Source: CAZKRU01 sp964555235
Lineage (GTDB): Bacteria; Verrucomicrobiota; Verrucomicrobiia; Methylacidiphilales; CAMAQI01
Length of the DNA: 56,341 nt
NCBI GenBank assembly: GCA_964555235.1
Contig: CAZKRU010000021.1
Coordinates: 1 to 56,341, forward strand
Direction of reading: 5' to 3'
Position numbers and translations under genes: made by a program. The notes below the pieces were generated by a model. The model was not told where the DNA came from, searched no databases, and saw only the letters and a list, made by a program, of their open reading frames with translations. Positions 16,994 to 25,134 of this stretch are shown one piece after another. How positions within the stretch are numbered: the stretch's first letter is position 1; every line of letters starts with the position of its first letter.

Positions 16994-17117
16994 CGCAGAT
17001 TGCCACAGATTTTTAAAAGATTCTGAGGAGAGAGATGTTTTTCCATCTCATAAAGAGAAGGGTGTGGATCAAAAATAAAATTCTCAAAATCTGTGAAAAT
17101 CTTGTCAATCTGCGGAT
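16981..17117. repeat. ATCCGCAGATT inverted repeat with 72-bp loop
   Basis: The left arm is 16981-17013 and the right arm 17086-17117. The arms match over ATCCGCAGATT ... CACAGATTTT with a few differences in the middle. Each arm is itself built of three AGATT words. The left arm contains the stop codon of the methyltransferase. It lies between convergent genes and may also act as a bidirectional terminator. Confidence 0.8.
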
Positions 17118-17130
17118 CAATTCTTCTGAA

Positions 17131-18510
17131 TTAATGGTTCGTAAGAAACGCGGTCAGTTGCTCAAACGTGCCGCTCCAACCTTGATTCATTCCCGGTATT
17201 CCTTCTTCGAAAGTTTTACGTTCAATCTCAGTCGCATCCAGCGGGATCCAGGTGAGGGTCAGTTTTGTTTGATCACCGATCGCCTCCAACGTGACGGTGG
17301 TTAAGAGCTTCAGAGGCCAATCTTTGTGACCTGGATGACGGGTGATGCCTCCTTCCTGATCCGAGAAGGAATGTTCCCAGACTAATCGTGAGGGTGGTGT
17401 GACTTCGCGATAGACGAACTTCGCCCACATTTCATGACCGTCAGGAGATTTCAGACAGGTATGAAGCATTCCGCCGGCGCGAAGATCCAGGGTGTAGACC
17501 TTCGAGGTGAACCCCTTTGGTCCGAACCATTGGCTAAAAAGCTTCGGATCCGTCCATGCCTTCCAGACGATTTCGCGAGGTGCATCGAAAGTTCGGGTGA
17601 TGGTAAACTCACGGTTGTTTGAATTCGTTACCGCAAACATCGAATTCTCCAGGATTTTACCCCACCCTTCCGTGATGCGACTCGTATAATCAGGAAGAAC
17701 GCCTTCGTGGGTTAAAGTGAGATTGCACCCCGTTTTTTGCGGGACAATGTCAATCGATATGACTGTAGATTCTTTTGAGAGGTGCGGTACGATCAAGGAA
17801 AAGACGAGGCGGTGCGGGCGATTTATTTCCAGGTATTTACCTGTATGTTCTATCTCGATGCCTTCTCGTTTGTCTACAAAGAGGAACGATCCTCCGACGC
17901 GTGCGTCGATCTCCGCTCGAACCATTTGACTGGTCGGTGTTGTAAATAAGAACTTACGTGCTTTTTCCGGATCCAGCCAGGCATTCAAGACCTCCTCAGG
18001 GGAGGCTTCAAAATGCCGACGGACCGTCACGATCTGACGAGAGAGTATTTTCAAGTGTTCTGCAAGACGACCGAGTGTTTGATTGCCCCCTTCAATCGCT
18101 CCGGAATCAACCGTTTTGGTGTATTCATCCACTGTTTCAAAACGGAGACGCATCGCGAGTTTTGTTTTGTCATCGACTGCCTCAAAAGTCACGGTGACGT
18201 GAAATTGACAGGGATGACCTGCTTTATCTCCACCGTGCGAGTAAACGAGCCGCTCGGGTTGAACGACTTCGAGATAGACAACCTTGTTCGGATAATCCGT
18301 TCCATCTGGGCCGTGCATCAGATGATGCCAAACTCCTCCCGGACGTACCTCCATTTCATAAAGCGTGTCGGTGAAACCGTTCGGTCCCCACCATTTTACG
18401 ATCTGTTGGGGATCTGTCCACGCCTTCCAAACCAACTCGCGCGGTGCGTCAAAGGTTCGTGTCATCACGATTTCGCGATCAGTGGAGTTTGATTGTGTTT
18501 TTGCGTTCAT
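17131..18510 (-). CDS. Triple-domain SRPBCC/AHSA1-like protein
   Basis: A 459-aa protein made of three consecutive Aha1-type START-like domains. Domain 1 (about 8-155) and domain 3 (about 303-455) share the family opening TRTFDAPRELVWKAWTDPQQ / TRTFDAPREIVWKAWTDPKL, followed by WWGPNGFTD or WFGPKGFTS. Domain 2 (about 158-298) is divergent (VTVRRHFEASPEEVLNAWLD) and resembles the DUF/SRPBCC forms that share an operon with ArsR regulators. Single-domain proteins of about 150 aa are the rule; three in one chain suggests fusion of neighbouring paralogues. The start overlaps the arsR stop (ATGA), so the pair is translationally coupled. The ligand is unknown. Confidence 0.85.
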   Translation of the reverse strand: MNAKTQSNSTDREIVMTRTFDAPRELVWKAWTDPQQIVKWWGPNGFTDTLYEMEVRPGGVWHHLMHGPDGTDYPNKVVYLEVVQPERLVYSHGGDKAGHPCQFHVTVTFEAVDDKTKLAMRLRFETVDEYTKTVDSGAIEGGNQTLGRLAEHLKILSRQIVTVRRHFEASPEEVLNAWLDPEKARKFLFTTPTSQMVRAEIDARVGGSFLFVDKREGIEIEHTGKYLEINRPHRLVFSLIVPHLSKESTVISIDIVPQKTGCNLTLTHEGVLPDYTSRITEGWGKILENSMFAVTNSNNREFTITRTFDAPREIVWKAWTDPKLFSQWFGPKGFTSKVYTLDLRAGGMLHTCLKSPDGHEMWAKFVYREVTPPSRLVWEHSFSDQEGGITRHPGHKDWPLKLLTTVTLEAIGDQTKLTLTWIPLDATEIERKTFEEGIPGMNQGWSGTFEQLTAFLTNH

Positions 18511-18845
18511 TTTTGGACTCCTTTTGCGTTTTTCGCTTTCTTGACTTCTTCTTTCAGTAATTCATCCAGCGCATCGAAAGGCGCTTCCCACGTCTTTTTC
18601 ATTTTGGAGACCCAATCTTCAATTTCGGTGATGCCTTCTGGATTGAGCGAGTAGATCCGTTGCTGAGCTTTGATTTCAACGCGCACGAGATTTGCTTTTT
18701 TCAAAACCTTGAGATGCTGGGAAATCGCAGGGGGACTGATTCTGAATTGCTTACCGATCTGGCTGACCGGCATCCGTCCGTTGAGAGCCAACATCTCAAC
18801 GATGTGGAAACGAGTCGGTTCAGCGAGTGCGGAAAAGGTCATCAT
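18507..18845 (-). CDS. ArsR-family transcriptional regulator
   Basis: A 112-aa winged-helix repressor or activator. The N-terminus FSALAEPTRFHIVEMLALNG and the recognition region MPVSQIGKQFRISPPAISQHLKVLKKANLV are typical of ArsR proteins, followed by the wing VRVEIKAQQRIYSL. There is no CxC metal-binding motif, so it belongs to the non-metal subgroup usually found with AHSA1 proteins. It is the first gene of the pair and probably autoregulates from the AT-rich spacer 18846-18937. Confidence 0.9.
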   Translation of the reverse strand: MMTFSALAEPTRFHIVEMLALNGRMPVSQIGKQFRISPPAISQHLKVLKKANLVRVEIKAQQRIYSLNPEGITEIEDWVSKMKKTWEAPFDALDELLKEEVKKAKNAKGVQK

Positions 18846-18937
18846 CTGAATGATAATTGTAATAAATACTTAATTAAGTCAATACTTAATAATAGATCGG
18901 AATTTAAAATTGAGTTAGACCTTGATCGAGGGATATT

Positions 18938-19465
18938 GTGTGGGTAGTAAGTCAATCCATGGAGAGGAAATCCTTAATCTTTGTTGCTATTGCTTTTTTG
19001 ATGAGCTCGATGAAAGGCTGGAGTGCACCAATTTCCGATCTCTTAACGAAAAAACTTACCGTTGCGATTCGTGAGCATTGCCCTGAGGCTCAGATTGAGG
19101 TTACGGAGAAGACATTTACTGCGAAGTTTGAAACGATGATGTTCACAATACACAATAGGAATAAGGGTGGAGTATTTTCATCTTCGACCTCCCAAGAGGA
19201 AGGGCCGAATTACAAAGGGTTTATTCTCACGGTATCTAGAGCAAATGGAGAGTATTGGGGAGCAACCGCTACTCCCCAGACAATAAAGGGACCATACTTT
19301 TCCACCTATGTTGACGCACCCCAGACAGAGGACTCAAAAGACTATTATTGGGTTCAATTTTCTTATGGAAGTGGAGTAGATGAAAAACTTAAAGCGGCGA
19401 TCCTTGAGGCATTACCGAAAATAAGGAGTGAACAAGGCTTTTCTGATAAGACGCGTGTTCCTTAG
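18938..19465 (+). CDS. Secreted protein of unknown function
   Basis: A 175-aa protein with an N-terminal hydrophobic stretch (KSLIFVAIAFLMSSMKGWSA) that looks like a signal peptide cleaved after WSA. The mature part has no family I recognise. The GTG at 18938 has GAGGGA 4 nt upstream; an ATG at 18959 would give a tidier signal peptide but has no ribosome site. It is transcribed away from arsR, so the two could share a regulatory spacer. Confidence 0.6.
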   Translation: MWVVSQSMERKSLIFVAIAFLMSSMKGWSAPISDLLTKKLTVAIREHCPEAQIEVTEKTFTAKFETMMFTIHNRNKGGVFSSSTSQEEGPNYKGFILTVSRANGEYWGATATPQTIKGPYFSTYVDAPQTEDSKDYYWVQFSYGSGVDEKLKAAILEALPKIRSEQGFSDKTRVP

Positions 19466-19745
19466 CTTGAGGAAGGTAAGGAATGGTGAATTCTCACACA
19501 AAGCCTCAGCCCCTGTTCCATGGGGCAATGAGTGGTGAGAACAGGATTTTGCCTCTCGCGAAGGTCGCCAAGGCGCGAAGGAATGCTCCACTTTAAAACC
19601 AAAAAGGCTTTCTTGGCGGCTTGGCGAACTTTGCGAGAGACAACGACTTAGGAAGTTTGTTCTTTAGGAGGCACGAAGCCACAAAGCTCACAAGCCTTTG
19701 ACTTCAAGTTGAATGGACTCTCTTTTCAAAATTCAACAAAAATTG
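19466..19745. repeat. Spacer with paired repeat arms interrupted by the IS element
   Basis: Two inverted arms (about 19554-19586, CTCTCGCGAAGGTCGCCAAG, and 19615-19650, CTTGGCGGCTTGGCGAAC) face each other across about 30 bp. A second left arm starts at 19668 (AGGCACGAAGCCACAAAG). Its partner right arm, CTTGGTGGCTCAGTGCCTTT, is at about 21242-21273, beyond the IS element. No gene is seen. The IS has therefore landed in the loop of a paired-arm repeat. Confidence 0.7.
19738..19745. repeat. Target site duplication, left copy
   Basis: AAAAATTG directly precedes the left terminal inverted repeat of the IS4-family element. The same 8 bp directly follow the right terminal repeat at 21228-21235. Confidence 0.9.
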
Positions 19746-21227
19746 CATCGGTGTTCCCCAGTCTTCATCAAAGTTTAGCATAGAGTAGGTTTAATTGAGC
19801 GAGGGCGTCTGGGAGTGAAGTGTTGATTTTCCAGTGGGATCTCAACCAACGGACGAGTTTAAAAGTGGTCTGGGAGAAGCGTCGAAGCAGGGAGTAGAGC
19901 CAAGGACGGGACTCCTCTTGTTTTTCGAGTTCTTGGACGAGGGCTTCTTCTCTCTTTTGTTTTCTCTGGATTTCGGCTTCATTCCGAATGCCGTGCTCAG
20001 AGTCCAAGCGTTGTTCCAAAAGCAGTGTCAGGTTATGCGCCATGCAAACAAAGTGGGCTTGGGTTTTCTTGGCCGCCTCCGAGGTCGCCCATGATTTTTG
20101 TTCGTTGAACTTGGTCTTGGTCTCGTCAAAGATTTTCTCGATGCCCCAGCGGGTGGTGTAGAGCAAGGCGAGCAATCCGGGTGGCAACGTCATTTCAGAG
20201 GTTTGATAAACGTAATGCATTCCTTCGCTGGGGTTACAAAACCCAATTTCCCGAACTTGGATCCCTCTTCGATCCACCACGAGATGATCCCATTGGACGC
20301 CTTCGTTGATTTTTTGTTCAAAATCGATCTCCCGTTCTTTAACGATCTCCGTGCATTGATTCTCTTTTTTCAGGCAAAGGAAGTAAACTCCAGACTGTTT
20401 GGATTTTTTCCAAAAATTCAAATCAATCGCCGCTTTATCCCAAACCCAGAGCACTTTGGTTTTTACGGGAGCTCCTTGTCGGAGTTGATCCCGATCCAAG
20501 CGCTTGAGAGCCCTCATATCATGCTCTTTCTTTCGCCCTTTGGCGTCGGCAGGACAAAGCGACCGAAGGGTCTGGGTCTTGAGATCCATTGCAAAAAAAT
20601 GCCCCGTCGGCCAATGCGTCTCCCCCGTTTTGGGATCATGGGTGGCGTTTTTCACATAATGCCCATCACCCGCATAAAGTTCAAAACCATCGAGTTCGGG
20701 AAAGATCTTAAACGGATTGGGGAGTCTTTGATCGGCGAATTGACGCAAGAGCCCATCGACTTGCGCAACCTTCTCCTCCCGACGTGGACTGTTCAATGCC
20801 TTGAAGTAAGGGCTCACCGCAATCCCACTGGGAAGCCATTTGAAAAAACACTGCAAAAATTCACGTCCACTTCGCACCGAAGAAAGAACCCGCTCCACCC
20901 CTGAGTAAATCCACTCCGGATCACTCAAGGTCAGACACTTGCGAAATCCAATTCCAGATTCCAAAACTTCGGTCAAAGGTTGAAAGAAAAAATCACGCAC
21001 TTCGCTGGAAGTACCCGCTTGAGGATCGATGAGTTGAGCCATTGGTGCAATTTTCGGCCCACCTCCCTCCGTCAAGACTATAGTCAAATACTTTCGATCT
21101 CTCATGGCGCTTTTGGCTCTTTTTAAACTCAAAAGAACCCCCGCAAAGATGACCGCTCCGCGGTCATTCTGCGAGAATTAAACGCCATTCTATGCCATTG
21201 CTTTTTTTAAGACGGGGAACACCGATG
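19746..21227. mobile_element. IS4-family insertion sequence, complete
   Basis: A 1482-bp element. The left end reads CATCGGTGTTCCCC (19746-19759), and the reverse complement of the right end (21214-21227) is identical over these 14 bp; both continue with GTCTT, with one extra A on the left. Perfect 8-bp direct repeats AAAAATTG flank it. It carries a single full-length transposase gene on the minus strand. Intact ends, gene and target duplication indicate a fairly recent insertion that may still be active. Confidence 0.93.
19768..21132 (-). CDS. IS4-family DDE transposase
   Basis: A 454-aa transposase. The first catalytic aspartate lies in ELYAGDGHYVKN near residue 155 and the second in VLWVWDKAAIDLN near 232. 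The third motif is YTTRWGIEKIFDETK near 330, an exact fit to the Y-(2)-R-(3)-E-(6)-K signature of the IS4 family. The C-terminus is a basic helical region. The frame is uninterrupted and fills the element from 95 bp inside the right end to 22 bp inside the left end. Confidence 0.93.
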   Translation of the reverse strand: MSLKRAKSAMRDRKYLTIVLTEGGGPKIAPMAQLIDPQAGTSSEVRDFFFQPLTEVLESGIGFRKCLTLSDPEWIYSGVERVLSSVRSGREFLQCFFKWLPSGIAVSPYFKALNSPRREEKVAQVDGLLRQFADQRLPNPFKIFPELDGFELYAGDGHYVKNATHDPKTGETHWPTGHFFAMDLKTQTLRSLCPADAKGRKKEHDMRALKRLDRDQLRQGAPVKTKVLWVWDKAAIDLNFWKKSKQSGVYFLCLKKENQCTEIVKEREIDFEQKINEGVQWDHLVVDRRGIQVREIGFCNPSEGMHYVYQTSEMTLPPGLLALLYTTRWGIEKIFDETKTKFNEQKSWATSEAAKKTQAHFVCMAHNLTLLLEQRLDSEHGIRNEAEIQRKQKREEALVQELEKQEESRPWLYSLLRRFSQTTFKLVRWLRSHWKINTSLPDALAQLNLLYAKL

Positions 21228-21235
21228 AAAAATTG
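21228..21235. repeat. Target site duplication, right copy
   Basis: AAAAATTG follows the right terminal repeat of the IS and matches 19738-19745 exactly. Confidence 0.9.
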
Positions 21236-21326
21236 GCATTTCTTGGTGGCTCAGTGCCTTTGTGTGAGGTTGATTGCCTTTTGATTTGACTCCCGGCAGA
21301 TCCTTCGCAAAGTGTGCGTCCCGGAT

Positions 21327-21647
21327 ATGATCCATCACATTTGCCTCATGGAAGCCAAGCCCTCGGTTGCCCCCGAGAAGTTGGAGTCCCTCATGGTCGA
21401 AACTCGCATTCGACTGCTTAAAATTCCTGAGGTGAATAATCTTCGGGTCGGGAAGCGGGTCGATACGATTCACAATCCCCACACGTTTTTCTTTTCCTTC
21501 GACTGTGACAACATGGACAAGCTGCAAATTTTGCAGGAGAGCGCCATTTACACTCAATTCCAGAAACAGATTTTGGATGCTTTTACCGATACCTATCTCA
21601 TGTTCAACTACGAGATGGAACCGGGTAAAGACGTTAAGTATTCCTAA
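21327..21647 (+). CDS. Dabb (stress-responsive A/B barrel) domain protein
   Basis: A small protein of 106 aa with the dimeric alpha-beta barrel pattern: IHHICLMEAKPSVAPEKLESLM, an IPEVNNLRVGKRV strand and a C-terminal FNYEMEP segment. The frame extends to a GTG at 21312, but the ATG at 21327 gives the usual Dabb start M-x-H-H/I. Function is not known; relatives range from stress proteins to polyketide cyclases. The gene sits just downstream of the IS insertion, which may have separated it from its original promoter. Confidence 0.75.
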   Translation: MIHHICLMEAKPSVAPEKLESLMVETRIRLLKIPEVNNLRVGKRVDTIHNPHTFFFSFDCDNMDKLQILQESAIYTQFQKQILDAFTDTYLMFNYEMEPGKDVKYS

Positions 21648-21853
21648 AAACGCTTTTAATTTCTCGCGCAGACCTGCCCGCAATGCTGCATAGCGCTGCA
21701 GGAGGGGATCGCTGTGCTCGCAGAGGGTAAAAAACGGTTTTCTCAGCGGACTCGGCGGTTGTGCCCCCCTTCGCCCCTGCACCAAACCAATCGGGCCTCC
21801 GGCTGGGGAGGTTTTTCTTTCAGAAGGGTTTTCTGCGCGAAAAATCCTTCAAT

Positions 21854-23215
21854 TCACCGAAGTGCCACCTCTTCCACGGTCTTAAGGGCAAATTGAATCT
21901 CTTCTTCCGAAATTCCGAAAGGTGGAGTGAAGGAGAGGACGTTCTGTTCGGTTCCGCCTCCCAAAATAATAAGGCCTCGCGCGAGACTTTCGACGACGAT
22001 CTTTCCACAAAGTGCTGGGTCTGGTTTTCCGTCTGGAGCGCAAACCTCAATTCCAGCCAATAAGCCGCGCCCTCGTGGATTCCGAAATCGGGAGTCTTTT
22101 TCGGCCCATTTTTTCAAACCTTCCAGTAATCGTGCGCCTTTTTCTGTAACCTCTTGGACTACGGGATCGGATTCCAAACAACGAAGCGACTCCAAAGCCA
22201 TTCGGCATCCGATCGGATTTCCCAAAAAGGTGCTCGTGTGCAAGGCTTCACCCTTCGATTCAGGCCACGCATCCATGACGGAAGCTTTACCCACACAGGC
22301 ACCCATCGGAAAGCCCCCGGTGAGAGCTTTGCCGACACAAACGAGATCCGGAACGACTCCTTCATGATCACAGGCAAAACGTTTTCCCGTGCGATGCCAT
22401 CCCGTGTAAATCTCGTCAAAAATTAAGAGTAATCCCCATCGATCGGCAATGGTCCGAAGCTGTTTTAAAAAACCGTCCGGAGGGATGATTTCGCCTCCTC
22501 TTCCTTGAATTGGTTCGACGAGAATGGATCCAATGGAGTTTTGGTCAACTAGTGATTCGATTATCATAGTGATTAGCTCAGGCCTTAGGGATCGGTTTGA
22601 GGAGCGGACGGCTCGGAGATCCGTCCCTACCAACAAATCGTCAGACGGCCTTGGATAGGGAATGAAATGTGAGAACCCTGCCAAAGTTTTTTCGAATGGT
22701 TTCCGAAACATTGGATGACCCGTCACCGAAAGCGCCCCGCAGGTCAATCCGTGATAGCTCCCTTCAAACGAGATGACTCCCGGTTTTCCCGTGGCAATCC
22801 AAGAGGTCTTCAGTGCGGCTTCAATTGCCTCCGCTCCGGAATTTGTCAGGATCGTCTTTCCAATTCCTGCTCCCCAATTTTCAAACGTCAGCTCGGAAAG
22901 CTTTCGACAGAGCTGCAGCTTTTCTGCCGCCGGATGAACATCCCCCATGGCATGGGTCAGTTTGCCTGCCTGATCTCGCAGAACCTCCGTCACGGATTCA
23001 GGGGTATACCCGAGGGAAGCGACGCCAAATCCGCTGGTAAAATCGAGGAAACGGTTTCCATCGAGATCCCAGACATTCACGCCATGGGCGCGCTCCCAGA
23101 AAATCGGAAAGCGCTCGGAGAGATACGTCACATTTCGTGACTCGTAGCGTCGTAATTCCTGCGCCAATTCGCGAGATCGCGAGCCGGGAATCGGCGTTTT
23201 CAATTCGGGCAACAT
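21854..23215 (-). CDS. Class III PLP aminotransferase with an in-frame repeat insert
   Basis: A 453-aa omega-type aminotransferase (ornithine/4-aminobutyrate group). It has FLDFTSGFGVASLGY near residue 60, TNSGAEAIEAALK near 122, the SFEGSYHG motif, the cofactor aspartate in LIFDEIYTGWHRTG near 270, and the PLP lysine in CVGKALTGGFPMGA near 298. Between HFIPYPR and the conserved SILVEPIQGRGGEI the protein carries extra residues (about 194-217). That DNA, 22585-22633, is a copy of the TTGGTAGGGACG palindromic repeat found elsewhere between genes, kept in frame. The amino donor cannot be told from the sequence. Whether the enzyme tolerates the insert is open, but the frame and motifs are intact. 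Confidence 0.88.
   Translation of the reverse strand: MLPELKTPIPGSRSRELAQELRRYESRNVTYLSERFPIFWERAHGVNVWDLDGNRFLDFTSGFGVASLGYTPESVTEVLRDQAGKLTHAMGDVHPAAEKLQLCRKLSELTFENWGAGIGKTILTNSGAEAIEAALKTSWIATGKPGVISFEGSYHGLTCGALSVTGHPMFRKPFEKTLAGFSHFIPYPRPSDDLLVGTDLRAVRSSNRSLRPELITMIIESLVDQNSIGSILVEPIQGRGGEIIPPDGFLKQLRTIADRWGLLLIFDEIYTGWHRTGKRFACDHEGVVPDLVCVGKALTGGFPMGACVGKASVMDAWPESKGEALHTSTFLGNPIGCRMALESLRCLESDPVVQEVTEKGARLLEGLKKWAEKDSRFRNPRGRGLLAGIEVCAPDGKPDPALCGKIVVESLARGLIILGGGTEQNVLSFTPPFGISEEEIQFALKTVEEVALR
22585..22633. repeat. TTGGTAGGGACG repeat, copy 2, inside the aminotransferase gene
   Basis: Read on the minus strand it begins TTGGTAGGGACGGATCTCCG and continues AGCCGTCCG before ending in GATCCCTAAG. 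The first 27 bp match copy 1 (15898) with two differences and copy 3 (52233) with a few. It is translated in frame as part of the aminotransferase. Confidence 0.85.
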
Positions 23216-23284
23216 ATTGTTAGCTTAGGGAGTCGTTTTTTAGAGGTCGATCTTAGGTTTTATATGGAACTGCATTCGTGGATA

Positions 23285-23400
23285 TGCCTCACACAAAGAC
23301 ACCAAGTCACAATCGGAAGATGTATTTGTTTCATCTCATAACAAATCAGAAATGGTTTAAAAAGCTTTGTGGCTTCGTGCCTTCGTGTGAGATTCTCTTG
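23285..23400. repeat. Paired-arm 'cacaaag' repeat
   Basis: Left arm CCTCACACAAAGACACCAAG (about 23286) and right arm CTTTGTGGCTTCGTGCCTTC with GTGTGAG (about 23363-23391) form an imperfect inverted repeat with a long loop. It lies in the spacer between the divergent aminotransferase and HAD genes. Confidence 0.65.
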
Positions 23401-23458
23401 TGTGTTGCCCCCTTGGTTTGGGCTGGTGAATTAATCGGGATACCGTTAAACCGAATGA

Positions 23459-24058
23459 GTGAAGCTCCAAATTCCACCCGGCTCCTTTAAAGGTTACATT
23501 TTTGACTGTGACGGAACATTGATCGATTCGATGCCGTTGCATTACCGGGCGTGGGTGGACGCATTGGCCGAAGCGGGGGATCCATTCCCTTATACGGAGG
23601 CGGCGTTTTATGCGATGGGTGGGATGCCGACGCTGAAAATTGCGGAAGAGATCATTCTGAAAAATGGGTCTATGTTGAATCCCAAAGAGGTCCGGGAAAG
23701 AAAGGAAGCGCGTTTTCTGGAATTACTTCCGACGGTTGCGGCCATTGAGCCGGTTTTGGAATGGGTGCGCCGAGGGAGAAGTAAAGGAATTGCGATGGCG
23801 GTCGCTTCAGGCGGAAGTCGTCCGGTCGTTTTAAAATCGCTGGAGGGAATTGGGATGTCGGATTGGTTTCGCTGGATTGTAACGCCGGAACAGGTGACGC
23901 ATGGGAAGCCGAGTCCGGAGATTTTTTTATTGGCGGCACAGAAACTCAGAATCGCTCCAAGCGAGTGTTTGGTTTTCGAGGATAGTGAGACCGGATTTCA
24001 AGCGGCGAAGGCGGCCGGAATGGCTTACGTCGCGGTTCCCCAGCCGCACCAGAGGTGA
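23459..24058 (+). CDS. HAD-superfamily phosphatase, beta-phosphoglucomutase-like
   Basis: A 199-aa haloacid dehalogenase-type hydrolase, likely a sugar phosphatase or phosphoglucomutase of the YqaB/PgmB group. Motif I is YIFDCDGTLIDSMPLHYRAW near residue 15, with the nucleophile DxD. Motif II is AVASGGSR near 117, motif III the lysine in HGKPSPEIF near 151, and motif IV FEDSETGFQAAKAAGM near 172. The cap region GGMPTLKIAEEII is of the subfamily I helical type. It starts at GTG 23459. Confidence 0.87.
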   Translation: MKLQIPPGSFKGYIFDCDGTLIDSMPLHYRAWVDALAEAGDPFPYTEAAFYAMGGMPTLKIAEEIILKNGSMLNPKEVRERKEARFLELLPTVAAIEPVLEWVRRGRSKGIAMAVASGGSRPVVLKSLEGIGMSDWFRWIVTPEQVTHGKPSPEIFLLAAQKLRIAPSECLVFEDSETGFQAAKAAGMAYVAVPQPHQR

Positions 24059-24416
24059 CTTGGTGCCTCACGGTGAAGTAAGTTATTTCTCACACAAAGG
24101 CACAAAGCTCACGAAGTTTTTGGTTTGGGGGGCAGTACCGGAACGGATCGTTGAATGGGTTGCAACAAAAAGGATTTCTTGGTGACTTCGTGCCTCTCGG
24201 TGAAGTAAACTTCTAAGGACCTCATGATAAAGAGTTTCTCGCGCAGAGCAACAGAGCCCGCTGAGGGCAGGTTTTTGAATTGAAAAACAAAATCAATCAC
24301 TCGGCGATCTCCGCGGCTCCGCGCGAAAAATCATTCACTTCACAACCGCGTCAGCACGTTCCACGGGCAGGAGCTTCGTGTGAAAACTCACCTTTTCCGC
24401 ATTTTCCATAGAATCG
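24059..24416. repeat. Spacer filled by two paired-arm repeats
   Basis: No gene is seen in this 358-bp convergent spacer. Pair 1: TTTCTCACACAAAGGCACAA with AGCTCACGAAG (about 24086-24117) against CTTGGTGACTTCGTGCCTCT (about 24180-24199). Pair 2: TTTCTCGCGCAGAGCAACAG (about 24234) against GATCTCCGCGGCTCCGCGCG (about 24306-24325). Each right arm is a degenerate reverse complement of its left arm. Confidence 0.7.
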
Positions 24417-25013
24417 CTAAAGTTCCCTTCGTCCGTTTAGCGCGTAGCCGAGGGTGACGCTATCGGCGAATTCCAAACCACCACCCGCAGGAAGACCGGT
24501 GGCGAGGCGGGTGACTTTGACTCCGAATTTTTTCAGCAGCGGTGCGAGGTAGAGAGCTGTGGTTTCCCCTTCGACATTGGCACTGAGGGCCATGACGATT
24601 TCAGCTGGGGGTTCGGACTTTAAGCGATTCTGTAGGGATTCAATTCGGAGCTCTTCGGGGCCGATTCCTTCCAGCGGAGAGAGGCGTCCTCCGAGAACAT
24701 GATAGAGACCGCGAAAGGCACGGGTCTTTTCAAGTTTGAGAATGTCGTCTGCCCGTTCGACGACGCACCAGAGTTTCTGATCGCGATCCGGATTTTTGCA
24801 GATAACACACAGCGTCTCCTCCGCAAAAAAACCGCAACGTTCACAGGGTCGAATTTTCTCTTTTACCTCAAGAAGTGACTTCGCCAATCGCTCGGAGATT
24901 GCCGCTGGGGACTCGAGAAGAAAGAGAGCCAGACGTTCAGCACTTCGGGGCCCAACGCTCGGTAACTGACGAAGTGATTCGATCAACTCCTGAATCGCGG
25001 GGGAATAGTCCAT
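24417..25013 (-). CDS. recR: Recombination protein RecR
   Basis: Acts with RecF and RecO to load RecA onto gapped DNA. The 198-aa protein shows a helix-hairpin-helix region (LRQLPSVGPRSAERLALFLL), the four-cysteine zinc finger CERCGFFAEETLCVIC near 57-72, and the Toprim domain (LWCVVERADDILKLEKTRAF, YHVLGGRLSPLEGIGPEEL, ATGLPAGGGLEFADSVTLG). Length and motifs are normal. It follows carB on the same strand after 121 bp. The usual dnaX partner is not adjacent. Confidence 0.95.
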   Translation of the reverse strand: MDYSPAIQELIESLRQLPSVGPRSAERLALFLLESPAAISERLAKSLLEVKEKIRPCERCGFFAEETLCVICKNPDRDQKLWCVVERADDILKLEKTRAFRGLYHVLGGRLSPLEGIGPEELRIESLQNRLKSEPPAEIVMALSANVEGETTALYLAPLLKKFGVKVTRLATGLPAGGGLEFADSVTLGYALNGRREL

Positions 25014-25134
25014 GCCCTGATTCCTACCAAGCGAATGTCAATTTTCTCGCGCTGAGCGCGCAGAGCTCGCGGAGGAAGATTCTCTTTGTTTCACAGCGAA
25101 CAGGGCGTACTCGGTGCGAGAGCTTCATCGGAAA
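25014..25134. repeat. Single repeat arm between carB and recR
   Basis: TTTTCTCGCGCTGAGCGCGC followed by AGAGCTCGCGG (about 25039-25069) belongs to the same family as pair 2 in the spacer at 24.2 kb. No clear partner arm is present. GCGCTGAGCGC is itself a small palindrome. Confidence 0.5.

Noticed and set aside
19466..25134. CRISPR array
   Set aside because: The repeats are degenerate, face each other as inverted arms and have no regular unit-spacer pattern; no cas genes are present.
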